Assembly: GCA_037954325.1 (NCBI GenBank)
Contig: JBBMNZ010000003.1
Location: forward strand, 13,214,392-13,278,391
Reading direction: 5' to 3'
Source of the DNA: Fistularia commersonii
Taxonomy: Eukaryota > Chordata > Actinopteri > Syngnathiformes > Fistulariidae
Length of the DNA stretch: 64,000 bases
In this document: positions 24,819 through 34,969 of the stretch, in pieces
Numbering within the stretch: the stretch's first letter is position 1
How the letters are laid out: every line of letters begins with the position of its first letter
The notes under the pieces: model-generated
Database searches by the model: none
What the model was told of the DNA's origin: nothing
Seen by the model: the letters and a program-made list of their open reading frames with translations, nothing else
Translations under genes and position numbers: made by a program

Positions 24819-26744
24819 CTACGAAAGGGGTATTCGCATTTAGACAACTCAGGTAGTGCTGAGTAGTGTAGTGTTTGTAAAATGCTGTATAACCCAACAG
24901 ATCATAAGATCCTCATGGGCCTGTTTAGTGTGACAAAAAGCAACCTATTTGTGACTAGAGAGTGCAGTACCGCAGTCTACAACGCAAGTACTAAAAATGC
25001 AAATGCCGTAGCCCTCCTCAGCCTACCCTCTAATGACAAACAAACCCAAACATGGTCCATCCCCAGAAACTGTAGAGGCAGAACATCTTTCAAATCCAGT
25101 GACGGCAAATTAAATCAAAACATGGACCCCCGTTTTTTGAGATGTGTGATGGAGGACTTAAAGCCTCATGACCACTTTCGGCCAGATTGACTATTCATGA
25201 TAGCTGTTTTCTCCACAGATATAGGGCTTGAGTGTTGGTTCTTGAAGATGGACACAGGTGATGAACCTCTACTATGATGCCTACCTGCATTAAAAACCTG
25301 TAAATCATCTGTGTTGGCAAAGGTAAAGTATTGACTGTTATGCAAAAGAAATGGCATAGGCATGCTCACAGTTCAGAGTATCCTAAAGCTGCTAGCACCA
25401 ACTTCAATCCATGGTCTTACATGGCCATGACCCTTTTAAGGGTCACATGATCCCCATTTTGGTAGACATTGAGGAGACAGAGCACAAATGATGTCATTCA
25501 TCACTGCCAATATCACAGTGGATACAACATGAAGCTTCTTTGCAATGCAAGTAAAGTTTGAGGAAGTTGTCATCGATAATGGCTCTTTTTCAAATATTCT
25601 CAACAAGTTTATGGAGAAAGATACATATCTGATAAATTTGCAACACATGTTAAAAGAAATGCAGCAAGCTATGATTTATAGTCCTCTTTCACAACTATTT
25701 GCATTTGATACAGAAAGTTTCAGGAAACACTAAATATATGCAACCAAAAAGCCTCTTTGGGAAGGTGCAGAAAATGGCTTCAAAAACTGAAAAATAGCAG
25801 GATGAAGAAATATCTTCAATAGCCTGCTTGACAAGTCACATTGTAAACATTCATTTTGATTTCATATTCGGTACCTTTACAGTTCGACATGAATTATCTC
25901 CCAACATTTGGTTGGGCTGCAAGAGCAGTTGTGGAGAAGACGAGCAGAGTTTTTATGCTACAATACTTTCTATCTCTCCGTTCTTCTCTCTGGCTATCTG
26001 TCTTTCTACTCACACCAATGGAGAGAGAAGGCCACCCATATTGACCTCTGATCTTTCCAATTGTTCTGTCCAGTAAAGAGCATGTTTCCTTTGCTGCCGG
26101 GCACTGGGGGAATTTTGGGTTTCCGTGAATCATTTTAAAAAAGAATGTGGTACACACCTGTTCTACATTGAAAATGTGTCATGAGACAATTGCGTTGTTT
26201 CTGTGTGGATATGATAACAATGGTTCACTGTTGTCTCCTCAGGGGACAAATGGTATTATGAGATACAGTTAGCTTGTTAAGGCTAAAATACTCCCATAAT
26301 ACTTATACATCTAAATTGACTACAGAGGCCCAGGCTGACAGAGTGGAAATGCTGGTTCAACAATAATCTATGACTCCAATGGCCTGCAATGGAGAGGTGG
26401 TTAGATTCACTGCTGAGGTCTAACCTGAACAAAGAGGAACACATTTTCAATTTATCTTGACTAGCTTTACTTATATTGGTTTTTTGATAGCTTCCAAATG
26501 AAATTGAACTGCATGCCTTCAACTGTGCAAAAGTGTTTATATTGTCAGAAAGATAATACAAATTGAAGTAGCAACTGGAATTAAAACAGACCTCAGTCTC
26601 CAGATCAGGCTATAAATTAGATCAAACCTTTCAGTCACTTGTATCAAGTCTCAAAGTTTGACACTGCCCCCTTGGTTCTGAGTGTAAATAACTTATTTCT
26701 CTCCCATGCCAGTTGCAGATTGTATTTTTAATTATTAATTACTT
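24819..26744. other. Non-coding, mostly unique sequence
   Basis: No supportable gene. Several open frames of 60-100 codons on both strands (for example 24,882-25,190) show no motif I recognise and no splice-bounded structure. No simple repeats of note. Confidence 0.45.
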
Positions 26745-26945
26745 ACTTAATCCTTTATTAATCCATGTGGGGAAATTTTTTCTGTACATTTAACCCTTCA
26801 TGGATGCACCATGAGCAGAAGGCTGCCATCCTCAAGCGGTTCATTATTTTGCACAACAACACTTCAAAACTCTAGGAAGAGTCGGGAATCTAACGAGAAT
26901 GTTTGGCTCCAAAGACAATTGCTCTATATCCTGCACCACGTCTAA
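26745..26945. repeat. Probable generic fish interspersed repeat
   Basis: The segment reads 'aatccatgtggggaaatt', then a variable middle, then 'gggaatctaacgagaatg' and 'attgctctatatcctgcacc'. This resembles a dispersed fish repeat with a 'ggggaaatt...ggaatcgaacc...accactg' layout. The similarity is moderate and orientation is uncertain. Confidence 0.4.
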
Positions 26946-27974
26946 CCCGATAGAAATAGTAAATTACTACAGTTTGCAGTTTTATTTTGTGGGTGTGGGT
27001 GTGTAAGTACATGTTTTAGTTTTACGTACTCCCCTAGGGTCCATGAGGTGGTGTATTTCTTTCAAGTATTTCACTGGGGGCTATGTCACACTTGCTTTTA
27101 ATGTCTGTGAGTTCTGATCACTCTTAGATTTATCCTGCATTACTTTTCAAATAAATGTCAAGCCCCTGTGACAGGATTTTAGCAGGTGTGAACAGGGACA
27201 TCTTCGTTAAAAGTATTTGTTTTGCTGTTGTGTTATTATATCTCACCACGTGTATGGAGTGTAATCAGTACTTAAGCCTCATTGACACATGTTAATCCCT
27301 AGTGACCGTCTAAGGTTTCCACAAGTATAAGTATTAGTATTAGTAAATATACTCTGACATGCTTCAGATTCACCCAAGAATAGGGCAGAGAGGCAATACA
27401 ACAAATACGGTATTCACATTTAGAGTGCTCAAAATAAAGGGTGAATTTTTCATGTGTCACAAAAACGGCACACAGACCTGTTAAACATTTATAACTTTGT
27501 CCAATAACACTTGGAAAGTCTAGAAAAGCAAAAATCACAAAACTGTTTTTTATCCCCACACGAGTAGCTAAGGACTAAACTGGAAGTTACTGACTCAGCT
27601 GATGGAACATTTTATGAACCATATAATGAGGAAGAGATTCTGGTTTTAGCCTCACTTCCCAAAGCACTGCTGTCACAGTGATTACTATGAATCTACCTGT
27701 GATGTATGAATGAATTAAGGAGGAAAGAAACAGATGATCTTTGATACACAAGTTCACTGTTTCCAAGCTACGGAACCATAAACATGGCAGGGGTCAGTGG
27801 ACCCAAAAGGCCTTTCCTTATTGACTTACACTGAAAAAGAAGCAGGTGGAAAACTGGATGAGCTAATTAAATGAGTATTCAATCATTCAGATTGGAATTT
27901 TTTGGTCTAATGATATATTGAAAGTCTAGAAGGGAAAGGAATATATACATTTATATATTTATCAAAGTAAAGGT
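26946..27974. other. Non-coding sequence
   Basis: No gene or terminus is visible. The Tx1 LINE ORF1 may start slightly upstream of 27,975, but I cannot see clear similarity there. Confidence 0.4.
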
Positions 27975-28189
27975 TACTTTGTCTTTTTCAAGTGGTGAGG
28001 GCATTCAAGTGGTGTGGGATAAACTGGTAAAATCAAAGGCCATGAGTTGCCATGCTTTAGGTAATTCAGAAAATAATGTTTTCTTCTTCTTCTGGTTTGG
28101 GTGTGCAAGAGGGAAGTGGAGATTGAAAGCAACTTTTTGGGCCATTTGGCTCACTTTTCCACCTACCTCTCTCTGTACTGAATCACTCA

Positions 28190-28600
28190 TCCAAAAGCTG
28201 ATTGCTAGTGCCGTGGTCATCAGCGATACCTTTGTACAGGCAACCCCCATGTCCATACCAGTGACACAGATCACTGCCTCCAGTGTGCCGCCATTCATTC
28301 CAATTGGACTGTTGGAAAATGAACTCAAAAGGGTTGGCTATTTTGCTTAAAGTGGCTTGAAAACAGTAAGCCTGGGGTGCATGGATACTAGGCTAAGGCA
28401 TGTTCCGTCCCTGAGGAGGCAGGTTTTCATGCTTTTGGAAGTGCTGTTGCAAACCCCGGATGTCTCATTCAGGATGACACATGTTGATGCTTCCTATATG
28501 GTGATATATATATATACCACCTCAGGGCAAATGAAATGGTTTGAATGTGGGGATGTGGGCCACAAAAGGGTTACTTGTGGAATTGGAGAGTGATCCGGTT
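28190..28600 (+). pseudogene. Tx1 LINE ORF1 remnant with damaged zinc knuckle
   Basis: The frame contains TQITASSVPPFIPIGLLENE, then past a stop near 28,350 VSLGCMDTRLRHVPSLRRQV (28,363-28,422), YMVIYIYTT, and KWFECGDVGHKRVTC near 28,533-28,577. The last block has the layout of the CCHC zinc knuckle of Tx1 ORF1 (C-x2-C-x4-H-x4-C). The expected first cysteine is tryptophan here, so the knuckle has lost a zinc ligand. ORF1 proteins of this group bind element RNA. Stops and frameshifts make it non-functional. Confidence 0.75.
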
Positions 28601-28734
28601 ATTGATGGCGGAACGATGTCGTTGCAGGCTTCCATTGTTGTCAGGTGCACTTCTTTCGCTGCACCACCCCTGCTGCCGCTGTGCCACCCCCGCCGCCACT
28701 GTGCCGCCACTGCGCCCTATTACCTCAGCCATGG

Positions 28735-29080
28735 AACCACCAAGAGTGCAGGTGTAGCTATCCTCCTCAAGACCTCAGCCAATGCAATTTTTCTATCTTC
28801 TGTTAAGTCAGTGAAAGGCCGCTTGCTGATTGTGTGAATGATGATAGCAGATTCTGTCTTTTGCCTACTCAATGTATACGTTCCAACCATCAGTGACGAG
28901 AGAATGAACATGTCCCACACTCTCAAGAATGAACTTTCCGCCTAGCAGCAGGAAAATATAACTGCGGGTGGAGACTTTAATTTCACTCTTGATGAGACTG
29001 TTGACAGAATAGTTTGGAAGCCCCATATAGCATCTTCTCAGACCCTCCAAACTGCCATATCCTCATGTTATCTGCTAGAT
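28735..29080 (+). pseudogene. Tx1 LINE endonuclease, left part
   Basis: Visible endonuclease blocks are AGVAILLKTSAN (28,750-28,785), SVKGRLLIV near 28,809, then after a stop SVFCLLNVYVPTISDERM and, near 28,955-29,000, ITAGGDFNFTLDETVDR. The NVY.P and GDFN blocks are the metal-binding and catalytic region of apurinic-type LINE endonucleases. The domain is cut at 29,080 by the hAT insertion and continues at 30,847. Confidence 0.8.
29073..29080. repeat. hAT target-site duplication, left copy
   Basis: TGCTAGAT, identical to 30,847-30,854. Confidence 0.95.
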
Positions 29081-29248
29081 CAGGAGGGCCAAACTCATTG
29101 TAGCTCAGAGGCCACAGACAAGAAAATCTATTCTCAAGAATGGCAGACGAGTAAAATCTTGGCATAATAACAACAGGTTCTTTCGTCATCTATTCATGTG
29201 TCCATTCATTCCCTCTCCCACACATCCACTCTATTAGACACCATAGGT

Positions 29249-29322
29249 CAGTGGTCCCCAATCCCCGAGCCGCGGACCCGTACCGGTTCATGGATCAATT
29301 GGTACTGGGCCACAGTACCAAT
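29249..29322 (+). mobile_element. Second hAT-like terminus, truncated
   Basis: It begins CAGTGGTCCCCAATCCCCGA and continues with a GC-rich 'gccgcggacccgtaccgg' segment, typical of the left end of another fish hAT family. The matching right end is not present. The fragment abuts the inverted LINE segment at about 29,325. Confidence 0.6.
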
Positions 29323-29324
29323 TG

Positions 29325-29860
29325 AATTCTCTGGCCCAGGTGACCTTGAACTCCTCTGTGACACTGCTGAAAGGTGGCTGGAGATTGGTCCCTTGTCCAA
29401 TCAGAGGAGTACTGCTCAGACTCGGCAGCAGGCTTAGCCACTCGCGCAGGTACTGGCTGATCTTTCTCTCAAAGCCCTCCACAGTCATAACAGGGATTTC
29501 ATCAGCAGTGGCCACAGGAGACAAGGCAGGATGTTGTACTGATAGATCCAGGTCTTGAATTTCCCAGGCAGTCCAGACTTTGAAAGAGCTTTCCGAGGTT
29601 CTTCACTGGTTTCTCGGACATGGCTGGAATAGTGGTGTCTCCGAGGCTGAATCGGAAGCGATCCATCACCTTCCCTTTCCTTGAGACCAAGGACCTGGAC
29701 TTTCCGGGCTTGAAACTCACTCTTGTCCAAGTAATGAGTCGATCCAGACCTTGCAGGAGCCATCTGCAACCAGGCACTGATGTTGTGGTAACTGTGAGAT
29801 CATCCATGAATGCTCTGATCGGTGGCTGTCGAGTACCAGAGTTGTTGCTCAAAGGCCTTT
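29325..29860 (-). pseudogene. Inverted reverse transcriptase segment (FMDDL box)
   Basis: Read on the minus strand from 29,860, the frame gives SGTRQPPIRAFMDDLTV, the reverse transcriptase catalytic box with its two aspartates, then LITWTRVSFKPGKSRSLV, FRFSLGDTTIPAMSEKPVKN, and after frameshifts KSGLPGKFKTWIYQ, ISQYLREWLSLL and FSSVTEEFKVTWARE near 29,330. The order is that of the palm-to-thumb part of the family. The catalytic residues are intact but the frame is broken by shifts and stops. Confidence 0.8.
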
Positions 29861-30425
29861 GATGAGATGGGAGGTAACCCTTGCACCACGAACAGGTCCT
29901 GAGGGCAATAGCAGACACAATTTGCACCGGCATCAACATCAGCAAGGGACAGCAGCCAACCAAGAGGGCGATTGCCTTTGTCCGTGCAGGGGAGAAACCT
30001 CAACCCTCCAAGAAGACACAAGGGGGCCTGCTTTCAACAGCAAGGGACTTGCAACTCTTGGTTGATCTGGAAAGACAGCTGCGTTTACCGGACAACATCG
30101 CAGCCACGACACACCGTCCAGACATAGTGTTGATGTCAACTTCCAGTAGGCAGGTGGTGCTCCTCGAGTGAACTTTTCTCTGGGAGGACAGAATGGAGGA
30201 AGCCCAGGAGAGGCAAAGAGCAAAATACGCAGAGCTTGTTGCTGAGTGCCGGAGGAACTGCTGGAATCCCAGCTGCGAGCCTATTGAGGTGGGCTGCAGG
30301 GGCTTCGGAGGCAGATCCCTACATCGTGTCCTTGGACACCTAGGAATTTGTGGACTGTAAGGGGGAAGTGCCACCAAGAACATCTTGGAAGCAGTTGAGA
30401 AGGCTTCACTGTGGCTCTGGTTGAG
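29861..30425 (+). pseudogene. Restriction-like endonuclease domain of the LINE
   Basis: The frame starts abruptly with HHEQVLRAIADTI (29,881), passes FVRAGEKPQPSKKTQGG, LVDLERQLRLPDNIAA and RPDIVLMSTSSRQVVLLE, where the RPD...E arrangement matches the PD-(D/E)xK-like catalytic core, then meets a stop at about 30,170 and continues WEDRMEEAQERQRAKYAELV and IEVGCRGFGGRSLHRVLG. The upstream zinc-finger part (the CxxC..H..C block before 'GEGRYRW' in relatives) is missing. A 21-G tract interrupts the C-terminus at 30,425. Confidence 0.75.
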
Positions 30426-30445
30426 GGGGGGGGGGGGGGGGGGGG
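30425..30445. repeat. Poly(G) tract, 21 G
   Basis: An uninterrupted run of 21 guanines within the C-terminal end of the LINE. Its length is likely to be unreliable. Confidence 0.95.
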
Positions 30446-30846
30446 CGTGGCGTAGTGTACTACCTGTACACAAGTCTGGGGGAGACTGATCAACCCCGGC
30501 TGGGTCGCCCGAGTGAGGGTGTATGACTGAGACTCGAAACACCAAGTGATCTCGGGAGAGTCACTGAAGATGTGTCCAGGTTGCACCACCAGGTGTATTT
30601 TAGTTCTACACTACTTACTGTTAAAGTTTAGTTTTTCACTTCACTAGTGGTTTTTTACTTTTCTTGCACTGTCCACTTTCTGCTGTGAGGCGTTGAAATT
30701 TTTGGGATGATTAAAGGAAGATTCTATTCTATTCCTTTTCAAAAATTTGAAGCTCATTTTTATTCTTTGTAAAATAATCTCACAGGCCTGATTAAACATG
30801 TTAGTGGGCCAGATCCAGCCCATGGGCCACATGTATGGCACCCCTG

Positions 30847-30995
30847 TGCTAGATACTTATGGGATAAAAAAACAACAAGCCAGACAGTATACCTGGGTCA
30901 GGACCTGCAGTGGTTGGGTGATGCCGGCCAGACTCAACAGGATTTACATTTCTAAAACCCACCAACCCCTGATTAGCCAAATGCAATATAATTCC
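30847..30995 (+). pseudogene. Tx1 LINE endonuclease, right part
   Basis: Immediately after the hAT duplication the frame reads through RQYTWVRTCSG and MPARLNRIYISKTH. In the intact domain these are the YTW and S..RLDRIYV blocks near the end of the endonuclease. The phase matches the left part exactly once one copy of the 8-bp duplication is discounted. No reverse transcriptase follows. Confidence 0.8.
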
Positions 30996-31000
30996 ATTTA

Positions 31001-33029
31001 AAAATTTTATAAACCTCTCAGTTTGTGATGAAATTTGAGGGATTTCCATCCAAATGAACTGTGTATTTGAACTGAACCTTCTGAAAGCAATCAAAAACAT
31101 AATGATATTCAATGAATAAATTTTACAAAATTGTATGTTACATCCTGCTACTTCTGTAGAGACGGCTCATCCAGACAAGGACACGACATTCTTCATCCCT
31201 CCATCAGACATCATTTCTCAAAGTGAGGAAAAAGGAGAGCACCTCCCATTTACTTATAATGTCATTAATCGCATTTGCTGTTCAATAGACGTCTCCCGTC
31301 CAAAAGTAACATTTCTTTTGAGGGCAAATCCTTCACATGCTTAACAGGTGTTTTCAGTGAGAAGGACACTGGCGAAGCAGAAGACACGTCTTTTGTGTGT
31401 GTCGTCCATTTTTTTCTTGAATCTGTCAATATTGCAAGAAATCAAATTTAACCCTTATGGCAACTTTTTCAGCTTCTCTAATGTAACAGTGCATTTTCAA
31501 CATTTATAATCAATGTGTCTATTTGGAAAATGTTGAAAAATGTCATAAAAACAAGAGGAGGACGTATTATGATAGAAGTGTCAGTTCATATGCCATGGAA
31601 AAAGAACTGGTTTGACAACCTAGACAGACGAAAGTACTCTAACAAAGGTGCTACTGGTAATGTGAAAAGACAAAATTCAAATGAAAAGAAAAACTCCAGA
31701 AATAGGGTTGCGATTATCCTGCTGCAGGAATTATTCAAAAAAAGGAAAAATCTTCGACAAATTAATCCAGGTTAAAAGAATGGTTCAGTGAAAAAAAGAA
31801 TGAAAGAAAGAAAATACATATATTTCAAAAGCCAACATGAAGAAGGAGAACAGGTGAGGAGACAGGGAGGTTACAACTATTCAGAATTTCTTTGCACACT
31901 GAACCCTAAAATGTGATTTGCACACCTTAATTCCTCCCTCCTGCAACATTTGTCCCCACTCAGATGGAGAAATGAAATGAAATGAAGTAAAAGAATGGTC
32001 CCTGTACTATTAATGAGACACTGGAGTTTGCATGGTATAATGTAAGATGCCTTTTTGCCATGCCTGACTTGCAGCCCTGAATTATACTTTGTATATAATT
32101 TTAAGTTTAGTTCCCCTAAGGTGTGCAACACTATCCAATAAATGTTCTGAGCTAAGCAGGAAATGGTTGGCCGTATGACCTTTGGAGAAAAGCATTTGAG
32201 ACGTAAACTTAAATCGGCTATTTTGTTTCTCTACGTGTCACTTCTCTGAATAAAGAAAGAAGTCCATGCTTTATTTGTTGTTCCCAAATGTTTCTCACTA
32301 TATAAATTGCCAACATTATAACGTCCTTGATATCTGTGTTCTGCTTTGATTAAAAATTAATCACTGAATAAGTCATTAGCCATGAAACTGGAGACAATGG
32401 GAAGCCCCATGAAAGTCTCAATCTACATCTACGTGCAAGTTTTGCTGATACACTCCTTCTTCAGTTGCCACACTGTTTTCTGAAATCGCACATGGAGTGC
32501 TTACTTACACTTCAGTGGATAGCATTAAGTGGAAATGCACACAAGCGATCAACATATTAATTTTAATGCATAAAACAGCATTAAGTCCTTCTGCCAGTGA
32601 AATGCCATGGGGCTTGTCTCATTCAGGGACCCCAATTAATTTATGAAATGTGTCATGATATACATCCACACCTTGCACCTGAAAACACAGTGAAAACCCC
32701 CCACTGCTCCTTTTATACACCTTTTTGTTTTGCTATTGCAGGAGGGAAAATAAAACACTGATTATACCTTTGGCTCATGTTGCAAAATGTTAATATACTA
32801 ATGATTTTAGTGATATGTTTTTTAGTTGGTCTAGAAGTACTTTTACGCCAGTACACTGTGAAACTGTGATATGAACTATACTTTTAAGGTGAAGAAGACA
32901 CTTCCTTTTTTGCTGTCGTCAAACTCCCGAGTTTCCCGACACCCACCCTGTCTCTCCATACAATCAAAAGTAGAATTTCTAAATGATGATTCGTCTCCAG
33001 CATGATGTTTTCAGAACCGCTTACACAAG
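31001..33029. other. Non-coding, mostly unique sequence
   Basis: No supportable gene. Open frames at 31,135-31,344 and 31,515-31,775 lack any recognisable motif and are lysine-rich or AT-driven. No clear transposon terminus. Confidence 0.45.
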
Positions 33030-33228
33030 ACAGCTTTCACCTGTCCACACAGACACACACCAATAGTAGCAGAGCTGCCATGCAAAGCGCTACTCAGGCC
33101 ATTAGGTGCAACTTGGGGTTCAGGACCCACCCAAGGACCCTTTGACATGCAAAGAAGCCAGGAATCAAACCGCCAGCCTATTGGTTAAGTGTGAGGCTGC
33201 TTTATCGACTTATCCGCAGCCGCCCAGG
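33030..33228 (+). repeat. Generic fish interspersed repeat, 3' half
   Basis: It reads 'cagagctgccatgcaaagcg', then 'acccaaggaccctttgacat', then 'aggaatcaaaccgccagcc' and ends 'agccgccc'. This matches the right half of a common fish dispersed repeat whose left half begins TAAATGGTAAATGG. It directly precedes a left half at 33,244. Confidence 0.6.
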
Positions 33229-33243
33229 CATTTAGAAGACTAA

Positions 33244-33455
33244 ATGGTAAATGGTCTCCATTTGTATGGTGCTATTAACACCTTACTATTTTAAAGCCCT
33301 TTGCACTGGAATTCACATTTACCCATTCACACATGCACTCACACACCTATGCAGCAGAGCTGTTACGCAAGGCGATAACTGACATTATTAGCAGTTAATT
33401 CCTTTCTGAGGGGTGGGTTAAAAGCCCATAACCTACTCCCTGTACCACCCTGTTG
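33244..33455 (+). repeat. Generic fish interspersed repeat, 5' half
   Basis: It begins TAAATGGTAAATGGTCTCC and contains 'tttgtatggtgctatt', 'caaagccctttgcactgg'-like words, and a run of CATTCACACATGCACTCACA. This is the left half of the same family as 33,030-33,228, so halves of two copies lie side by side in swapped order. Confidence 0.6.
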
Positions 33456-33914
33456 CATTACACGGATTCTGGGCGGGGGAGGTGACAGTTATGCCCACCC
33501 GCTTCATGTTCCCCCTTATAAGCTAAACTGTGACCGATTCTCTCTGCTCAGACCCCCTGCTGCACCCTTTTCAGGTGTGGCTCAATTGGGTCATGTCATA
33601 TACATCTCCCTCAGGTGTGGTTTCTTGATCGCCACCAATTCCAAGTGTGATACCGTCACTGAGTCAGCCTGCTCCAGCTCCAGGACATCACAACGACAGA
33701 GGTTGACATCATGGAAATGTATAAAAAGGCATGTGTGAACTGAAAACTTGCCAATTCCTCTGGACCAAGTGTTTCAACTAGCCCCCCAAACGCAATCTGT
33801 CTTTCTGTATAGACCACGGTTGGCACCTTTTATCACAAGATAATTGTTTACCAAGGAATCTGTGTGTCTGCACCAAAAAAGAATCCCAAAATACCTATAT
33901 TAGAATTCTTTCTG
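33456..33914. other. Non-coding sequence
   Basis: No gene is visible. It ends at the 12-bp direct repeat that flanks the Rex3 copy. Confidence 0.4.
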
Positions 33915-33926
33915 TGGTTCGATTTA

Positions 33927-34466
33927 GGTTGTAGACCTGTCCTGGCTGACACACCTCTGCAGCATTGCGTGGATGTTGGGGACAATGCCGCTGGACTGGT
34001 AGACCATGATCCCCCTTTTTAAAAAGGGGGGATTGGAAGGCATGCTCCAACTACAGGTGACCAAACTCCTCAGCCTCCCTGGTAAGGTCTATTCAATAGT
34101 GCTGTAGAGGAGGGTCTGCCAGGTAGTTGAACCTTGGATTCAGGAGGAGCAGTGTAGTTTTCATCCTCTTTGTGGAACACTGGACCAGCTCTGTACCCCT
34201 CGAGGGGGCATGGGATTTTGCCCAACCAGTCTACAGGTGTTTGGTGGATCTGGAGAAGGCATTTGACCATGTCTCGCAGGCAATTTTGTTGGGGGTGCTT
34301 CTGGAATATGGTGTACCGAGCCCCATCATACGGACTGTTCAGTCCCTGTATGACTGGTGTCAGAGCTTGGTCTGCATTGCCAGTTGTAAGTTGGACTCCG
34401 CCAGGGCTGCCCTTTGTCACCGATTCCGTTCATAACTTTTATGGACAGAACATCTAGGCACAACAG
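33927..34466 (+). pseudogene. Rex3 reverse transcriptase, left part
   Basis: It covers reverse transcriptase motifs 1-4 with many frameshifts: FKKGGIGRHAPTTG (degenerate 'FKKGDRRVCSNYRG'), a GTLDQL-like block, then in frame GAWDFAQPVYRCLVDLEKAF near 34,208-34,267, LLGVLLEYGVPSPIIRTVQS, and 'gccctttgtcacc' at the PLSP region. The domain copies element RNA in live Rex3. Here it ends at the Gypsy LTR. Confidence 0.82.
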
Positions 34467-34698
34467 TGATATATCTCATTTTCTGCCTGTTATATTTGCT
34501 CCTTTTGTTTGTTATTTATATGGGTGGGCTGTGCGGTTGTCAACTGGCAGTAGATTATACAGTTGTTGATTGGTGATGCCTCGGGACTCCAGAGGGCGAA
34601 ACGCGTGCTCTTCTGTCCGCTCCCAAAATTAATACATGCGAGTTATAGCAAGAACTGTGAGGGGTGAGGGGAAAATACCTTGATTGGGAGGCACAACA
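34467..34698 (+). repeat. Gypsy 5' LTR
   Basis: The LTR runs TGATAT...CACAACA. From 34,560 it shares CAGTTGTTGATTGGTGATGC, ACTCCAGA, ATACATGC and AGTTATAG with 39,720-39,830, and the terminal 'attgggaggcacaaca' with 39,888-39,903. The middle is shorter than in the 3' copy. Confidence 0.8.
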
Positions 34699-34969
34699 TT
34701 TCGAGGCACCGCTGGGGTGTTTGGCCTGAGGGCCATCCTCAATCAGTGAGGAATCTTGTCATTGCTCATCCCCCCCAAAAAAACCCCAGACATCAGGAAG
34801 GAGGCCAGTAAGCAGCAGACGTGATCTCTCGGCAACTATTGGTGTCGTGCATCCTCAAGTGAGCAAAGTGACCACTAAGGAGTAGCAAAATCCGGAAAGG
34901 TCGTCAGATACACCTTCATTCGACTGCTTATGAGAAGCTGCTGCTGGAAATTAAAGGAACCTTGTAAAC

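Larger units (their letters stand above)
29325..30735. mobile_element. LINE with restriction-like endonuclease, internally inverted
   Basis: Two parts of the same LINE type lie in opposite orientation and meet at about 29,860. The left part (minus strand) encodes the end of a reverse transcriptase, and the right part (plus strand) encodes a restriction-enzyme-like endonuclease domain and the 3' end. The protein segment that should join them is missing. This fits the inversion-plus-deletion product known from twin priming. LINEs with this endonuclease type (R2/R4/Rex6/HERO groups) occur in fish; I cannot choose between groups. It sits inside the hAT at 29,081-30,846. Confidence 0.75.
29081..30846. 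mobile_element. hAT-type element inside the Tx1 LINE
   Basis: The left end reads CAGGAGGGCCAAACTCATTG and the right end, in reverse complement, CAGGGGTGCCATACATGTGG, and both are flanked by a perfect 8-bp duplication TGCTAGAT (29,073-29,080 and 30,847-30,854). Removing the block restores the endonuclease frame of the host LINE, which confirms both ends. The original non-autonomous element is only the outer parts (29,081-29,248 and about 30,736-30,846). The middle is filled by another hAT fragment and a LINE insertion. No transposase of its own is present. Confidence 0.92.
27975..31000 (+). mobile_element. L1-Tx1-type LINE, split by a hAT element
   Basis: A plus-strand Tx1-type LINE with an ORF1 remnant (about 28,190-28,600) and the start of ORF2 endonuclease (28,735-29,080). 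The endonuclease frame stops at the 8-bp duplication TGCTAGAT and resumes in the same frame at 30,847 with the rest of the domain (RQYTWVRTCSG, PARLNRIYISKTH). The 1766-bp interruption is a hAT element listed separately. The reverse transcriptase is absent, so the copy is also 3'-truncated near 31,000. Tx1-group LINEs are common in fish and amphibians. The copy is dead. Confidence 0.8.

Noticed and set aside
24882..25190. 102-codon frame as a possible host exon
   Set aside because: No family resemblance and no convincing splice sites or neighbouring exons.
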